Shown here piece after piece: positions 14,905 to 17,948 of a stretch of 17,948 bases of DNA. The stretch comes from JAXGPF01 sp964650945 (GTDB taxonomy: Bacteria > Verrucomicrobiota > Kiritimatiellia > JAAZAB01). The notes beneath the pieces were generated by a model. That model saw nothing but the letters and a program-made list of their open reading frames with translations, made no database searches and was not told where the DNA came from. The stretch lies in assembly GCA_964650945.1 (NCBI GenBank), contig CAZYXU010000068.1, positions 1 to 17,948 on the forward strand, in the 5' to 3' direction. A program made the position numbers and the translations under genes. How positions within the stretch are numbered: the first letter of the stretch is position 1; every line of letters starts with the position of its first letter.

Positions 14905-16176
14905 CTAGCTCTGCAACGCCCTTGCGCCAATATCCGTGCGCATGTATGCGCCGTTGAATTTGATCAGGCGCGCCGCCTGGTAGGCGCGTGCCACGGCGGC
15001 CGGCAGGTCGGCGCCCAGCGCCGACACGCCCAGCACCCGGCCCCCGTCGGTTACCGGGCGGCCGTCCGCAAGTTTCACCCCGGCGTGAAACACCACGGTC
15101 TCCGGCAAAGCTTCCGCGCCGGCCAGGCCGGCAATGGCATCGCCTTTGCGGTACTTGTCCGGGTAGCCGCCGGCGGCGAGCACCACGCAGGCGCAGGCTT
15201 CCGGTTTGACGGCCAGCAGGTCGTCGGTCAGGTTGCCGTCAATGCAGGCTTCCAGGGCGGGGATCAAGTCCGATTGCAGGCGCGGCAGGATGGCCTGGGT
15301 TTCCGGGTCGCCGAACCGGCAGTTGAATTCCAGGACCCGCGGGCCGGCGTCGGTCAGCATCAACCCGGCGTAAAGCACGCCCCGGTAGTCAATGCCGCGG
15401 CGCCGTAATTCGCGCAGGGTGGGGCTAAAGACGGTTTCCTGGACCATGGCGCGGAAAGCCGGGGTATCCCAGGGCGCGGGGGAATAAGCGCCCATGCCGC
15501 CGGTGTTCTTGCCCCGGTCATGATCGCCGATACGCTTGTGATCCTGGGCGGGCGGCAGCAAAACCGCGCGCCGGCCGTCCACCAGCGCCAGGACGGAAAT
15601 CTCATTGCCGTCCAGGCATTCCTCGATCAGCAACTGGCGGCCGGCATCGCCGAATTCCCTGCGCACCATGGCCGTCTGCACGGCTTGTGCGGCTTCCGCG
15701 GCGGACTGGCAGATCAGGACGCCTTTGCCCGCGGCCAGGCCGTCGGCCTTGACCACCAGCGGGAGCGCGGCGCCGCGGATGTATTCCAGCGCCGGCGCGG
15801 CGGCGTCAAAGGTCCTGGCCGCGGCGGTGGGCACGCCGGCGGCGGTCAGGATTTCCTTGGCGAAGATTTTACTGCCTTCCAGGCGGGCGGCGGACCGGCT
15901 GGGGCCGAACACGCGCAAGCCGGAGGATTGCAGCAGATCGGTCAGGCCGGCGCACAAGGGGGCTTCCGGGCCGATGACCGTCAGGTCCGGCCGCGCGCGG
16001 CGCGCCCAGTCGGCCAGGGCGGGCAGGTCGTCGGCCTTGATATCCAGGTTTTGGCCCAGGGCGGCCGTGCCGGCATTGCCGGGCGCGCAGAAGATTGCCG
16101 GGCGCGCGCGGTCATGCGCGAGTTTCCAAGCCAATGCATGTTCGCGGCCGCCGCCGCCGATGATCAGGATTTTCAT
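14905..16176 (-). CDS. purD: Phosphoribosylamine-glycine ligase (GAR synthetase)
   Basis: A 423-residue cytoplasmic ATP-grasp ligase that joins glycine to phosphoribosylamine with ATP, the second step of purine synthesis. Domains in order: N-terminal Rossmann-like domain with GGGGREH (7-13) and APGNAGTA (31-38); the ATP-grasp core with KADGLAAGKGV (143-153), NTGGMGAYSP (224-233) and the metal/ATP site EFNCRFGDPETQ (283-294); and the C-terminal domain (about 325-423). Length is normal. The ATG at 16174-16176 has only a modest GGGA ribosome-binding match. The upstream 144 bp to waaA carries three adjacent hairpins. purE follows on the same strand, so the two purine genes are neighbours, though a 266-bp repeat-bearing spacer argues against tight coupling. 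Confidence 0.97.
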   Translation of the reverse strand: MKILIIGGGGREHALAWKLAHDRARPAIFCAPGNAGTAALGQNLDIKADDLPALADWARRARPDLTVIGPEAPLCAGLTDLLQSSGLRVFGPSRSAARLEGSKIFAKEILTAAGVPTAAARTFDAAAPALEYIRGAALPLVVKADGLAAGKGVLICQSAAEAAQAVQTAMVRREFGDAGRQLLIEECLDGNEISVLALVDGRRAVLLPPAQDHKRIGDHDRGKNTGGMGAYSPAPWDTPAFRAMVQETVFSPTLRELRRRGIDYRGVLYAGLMLTDAGPRVLEFNCRFGDPETQAILPRLQSDLIPALEACIDGNLTDDLLAVKPEACACVVLAAGGYPDKYRKGDAIAGLAGAEALPETVVFHAGVKLADGRPVTDGGRVLGVSALGADLPAAVARAYQAARLIKFNGAYMRTDIGARALQS

Positions 16177-16195
16177 GTTTTATTCCCGCATGGTT

Positions 16196-16261
16196 GGCGG
16201 GCTTCAGCCGCCCTGTCAAATCAGCCTATCTGCACCCAATTAGTGCAGGCTCTTCAAGCCT
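16196..16261 (-). promoter_or_regulatory. Structured leader candidate upstream of purD
   Basis: In the 144-bp spacer before purD three inverted repeats lie in a row: AGGCT/AGCCT (16247-16261, 5-nt loop), CTGCAC/GTGCAG (16230-16248, 7-nt loop, sharing two bases with the first) and GGCGG/CCGCC (16196-16212, 7-nt loop). The last is about 20 bases before the start codon. The first two compete for the shared bases. I compared it from memory with purine, ZTP and THF riboswitches and saw no match. Confidence 0.35.
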
Positions 16262-16320
16262 AATGTTCTTGTTCATAACATTTTATCCCGTTTCCTGAAT
16301 TTCAAACGCCGGATATAGGA

Positions 16321-17649
16321 TCAGAACAATTCTCTTACCCGGGCGGCGCTGGCCGCCGCCACGCCCGCCTTGGATTCCACCAGTTTCCGGGCGCGCTCGC
16401 CGTATTGCCGGCACAGGTTGGGATCGCGCCATAACCGCAGCAGCGCGCAATCCAACTCCATCCGGTCCTGCACCTGGATCAAGGCGTCCGCCGCCAGTAA
16501 ATCTTCCGTCACGCCGGAAAAATTTTCCATGTGCGGGCCGGTCACCACGGCTTTGCCGAATGCGGCCGGCTCGACCACATTCTGACCGCCATGCCGGCAC
16601 AGGCTCTTGCCGACGAAGATCACGTCCGCCTGGGAATAAAATGCCGGCAGGTCGCCGGTCGTGTCCACCAGCAATACATTTTCGTTCGGGCGGGATGGCA
16701 GCGCGGATGCGGGCGTAGCGGGGAGGGTTTGCAAATCGCTCCAAAGCGCCGCCCGCAATCCCGCGCGCTCGATTTCCGCGCGCACTTCGCCGGCGCGCTC
16801 CATGTGGCGCGGCGCCAGGATCAGGCGCGCGGCCGGGTCCTGTTCCCGCAGGCGCTTGAAGGCTTCCAGCAGGACGGCTTCTTCCCCCGGCCAGGTCGAG
16901 CCGCCCACCAGGAAACGCGCGGCATCGCCATAGCCGGCGGCTTGCAGCGCCCGGCGCACGGCGGCGCCGTCGTGCGCGCGGCGGGCGGCCAGGGCCACGT
17001 CATACTTGGCCGAGCCCAACACCTGAACCCGGGCCGGATTGGCGCCCAGCGCCGTCAGCCGTTCGGCGTCCTCCCGGCTTTGCATGCCGCAAAAATCCAG
17101 TCCGGCCAGCACCGGCGCCACCCAGCGCCGCAGCCGGCGGTAACCGCGGAACGAACGTTCGGATACCCGGCCGTTGATCAGGGCGGCGGGAATGCGCCGG
17201 GCATGCAGTGTGCGCAGCAGGTTGGGCCAGAACTCGCCGTCCACCAGCACCAGCGCCCGCGGTTGCAGCCGATTTACCACCCGGCGCGCCACCGGCGGGA
17301 AATCCACCGGATAATACAGCAGCAAGTCGCGTTGATCCATCTGGCCGCGCGCCAGGGCATGGCCGGTGGATGTGGTGGTGGTGAGGATAAAAAACAGTTC
17401 CGGCCGCCGGCGCCGCAATTCCGAGATGAAGTCCAGCGCCACCCGGATTTCGCCCACGCTCACGGCATGCACCCAGACCCGTTGCGCCCGCGGGATGGCG
17501 TCCAGCCTGGCGCGGGTTTCGTCATCGTAGCGGCCCAGGCGCTGCAGAAAACCGCGGCGGTATCCGCCCCGGCGCCACATGCGCCGCAGGAAATACGGGA
17601 GCATCAGGAGGTAAACCAGCGTGAAGGCGCAATTATATAAAAACCACAT
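16321..17649 (-). CDS. waaA: 3-deoxy-D-manno-octulosonic acid (Kdo) transferase
   Basis: A 442-residue inner-membrane glycosyltransferase (GT30) that attaches Kdo from CMP-Kdo to the lipid A precursor on the cytoplasmic face. An N-terminal membrane-binding helix (about 1-22, LYNCAFTLVYLLMLPYFL) is followed by VHAVSVGE (60-68), whose Glu68 matches the catalytic base. Then come GEFWPN in place of the common ETEFWPN/ETELWPN, GSTWPGEE, LAPRHMERA and the C-terminal CMP-Kdo-site motif FVGKSLCRHGGQNVVEPAAFGKAVVTGP. The start at 17649 fits the family N-terminus; the in-frame GTG at 17700 adds 17 atypical residues. No Shine-Dalgarno is evident. The enzyme implies LPS. The number of Kdo units added cannot be judged. 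The shared 18-bp element lies 111 bp upstream. Confidence 0.93.
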   Translation of the reverse strand: MWFLYNCAFTLVYLLMLPYFLRRMWRRGGYRRGFLQRLGRYDDETRARLDAIPRAQRVWVHAVSVGEIRVALDFISELRRRRPELFFILTTTTSTGHALARGQMDQRDLLLYYPVDFPPVARRVVNRLQPRALVLVDGEFWPNLLRTLHARRIPAALINGRVSERSFRGYRRLRRWVAPVLAGLDFCGMQSREDAERLTALGANPARVQVLGSAKYDVALAARRAHDGAAVRRALQAAGYGDAARFLVGGSTWPGEEAVLLEAFKRLREQDPAARLILAPRHMERAGEVRAEIERAGLRAALWSDLQTLPATPASALPSRPNENVLLVDTTGDLPAFYSQADVIFVGKSLCRHGGQNVVEPAAFGKAVVTGPHMENFSGVTEDLLAADALIQVQDRMELDCALLRLWRDPNLCRQYGERARKLVESKAGVAAASAARVRELF

Positions 17650-17748
17650 ATAAAAAATTCGCCGCGATTCAAGTTCAAGCCCGCAAGGTTTGTCATGCAC
17701 GATTTGCGGAAACTTGTCCGCAATCCCACATCGGCAAAGTGGTTGTCA

Positions 17749-17777
17749 ATCTAACATAAACGCCGGTGGAATGCCAC
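17749..17777 (-). promoter_or_regulatory. Putative waaA promoter with second copy of the 18-bp element
   Basis: The segment 17760-17777 matches 17 of 18 bases of the element upstream of the M23 gene. Read on the minus strand, GTGGCA (17777-17772) is followed after 17 bp by TTAGAT (17754-17749), a poor -10 but at the same position as the TATAAT in the other copy. This would give waaA a leader of roughly 90 nt. Confidence 0.4.
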
Positions 17778-17839
17778 CTTTGTCTGAAAAATCTTGTGTT
17801 TGCATGGATTATTGCTAGTTTTGCGCCGGGAGATGAATC

Positions 17840-17948
17840 GTGCCTTCGATTGATGCCGGCGGGATAAAAATTTACAGCCAGGAGCGGGGAACGGGCGCGC
17901 CGCTGGTTTGCATCGCCGGACTGGGGGCGGCGCATGACGCCTGGGCGC
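17840..17948 (+). CDS. Alpha/beta hydrolase, N-terminal fragment
   Basis: Thirty-six residues are visible before the window ends. The GTG start at 17840 is preceded by GGGAGA (17828-17833) at ideal spacing. The reading frame gives a short strand-strand opening (IKIYSQERGTGAP) and then LVCIAGLGAAHDAW. This matches the beginning of the alpha/beta-hydrolase fold, where LVLIHGLGG-x-x-x-xW carries the oxyanion-hole segment. Here the usual HG is AG. The catalytic residues lie beyond the window, so the substrate cannot be stated. The gene is divergent from waaA, sharing the 17650-17839 intergenic region. Confidence 0.75.
   Translation, partial: MPSIDAGGIKIYSQERGTGAPLVCIAGLGAAHDAWA

Noticed and set aside
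1290..15620. Further GGCATTCC matches near 1302 and 15613 as copies of the shared 18-bp element
   Set aside because: Both are inside well-supported coding regions and lack the flanking bases of the element.
16177..16320. Purine, ZTP or THF riboswitch at the purD leader
   Set aside because: Hairpins are present, but none of the conserved junction or pseudoknot sequences of these classes is recognisable.
17650..17700. GTG at 17700 as the waaA start
   Set aside because: Seventeen extra residues precede the typical WaaA N-terminus (MWFLYN...), which itself starts with ATG.
1..17948. tRNA, rRNA, CRISPR arrays, transposases, phage or integrase genes
   Set aside because: Looked for on both strands; no cloverleaf, rRNA signature, regularly spaced repeat array or mobile-element protein was seen.

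Overview
The window is GC-rich, bacterial and gene-dense, with 11 protein-coding genes (two cut by an assembly gap, one cut by the right edge). A Kdo transferase (waaA) implies a Gram-negative cell with LPS. A eukaryote-type GT3 glycogen synthase, a secreted S8/S53-like protease with Calx-beta repeats and an FtsB-type divisome protein would fit the Verrucomicrobiota/Kiritimatiellota/Lentisphaerae part of the PVC group. That placement is inference from gene content and style; nothing in the window proves it. The run of 100 Ns marks this as a draft scaffold, possibly metagenomic.

Layout. Positions 5-3118 (+) encode a large secreted modular protease. It converges on a membrane-anchored M23 peptidase (3194-4318, -), which is divergent from a GT3 glycogen synthase (4462-6303, +). 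A probable terminator follows. Next is the minus-strand pair eno-ftsB (8039 down to 6442), whose stop and start codons overlap as TAATG. A divergent intergenic region with an inverted repeat separates eno from fusA (8232-10310, +). A Cu(I)-type P1B ATPase (copA, 10480 up to the gap at 12738) follows. The 100-N gap at 12738-12837 cuts the last residues of CopA and the C-terminus of a convergent S41-like PDZ protein. That protein overlaps purE by four bases (ATGA). purD, then waaA, continue upstream on the minus strand. At the right edge an alpha/beta hydrolase begins on the plus strand from a GTG with a good ribosome binding site.

Functionally this is mostly housekeeping: glycolysis (eno), translation (fusA), purine synthesis (purD, purE), division (ftsB), envelope (waaA, M23), carbon storage (glycogen synthase) and copper export (copA). 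I found no RNA gene, CRISPR array, transposase or phage gene. The second-look signals are: a protease with Glu where subtilisins have the catalytic His; an S41-fold protein that appears to lack both catalytic residues yet is translationally coupled to purE; a bacterial GT3 glycogen synthase with a depleted arginine cluster; a near-identical 18-bp element upstream of both minus-strand envelope genes; a symmetric repeat carrying the -35 regions of eno and fusA; and a copA promoter placed as if the transcript were leaderless.
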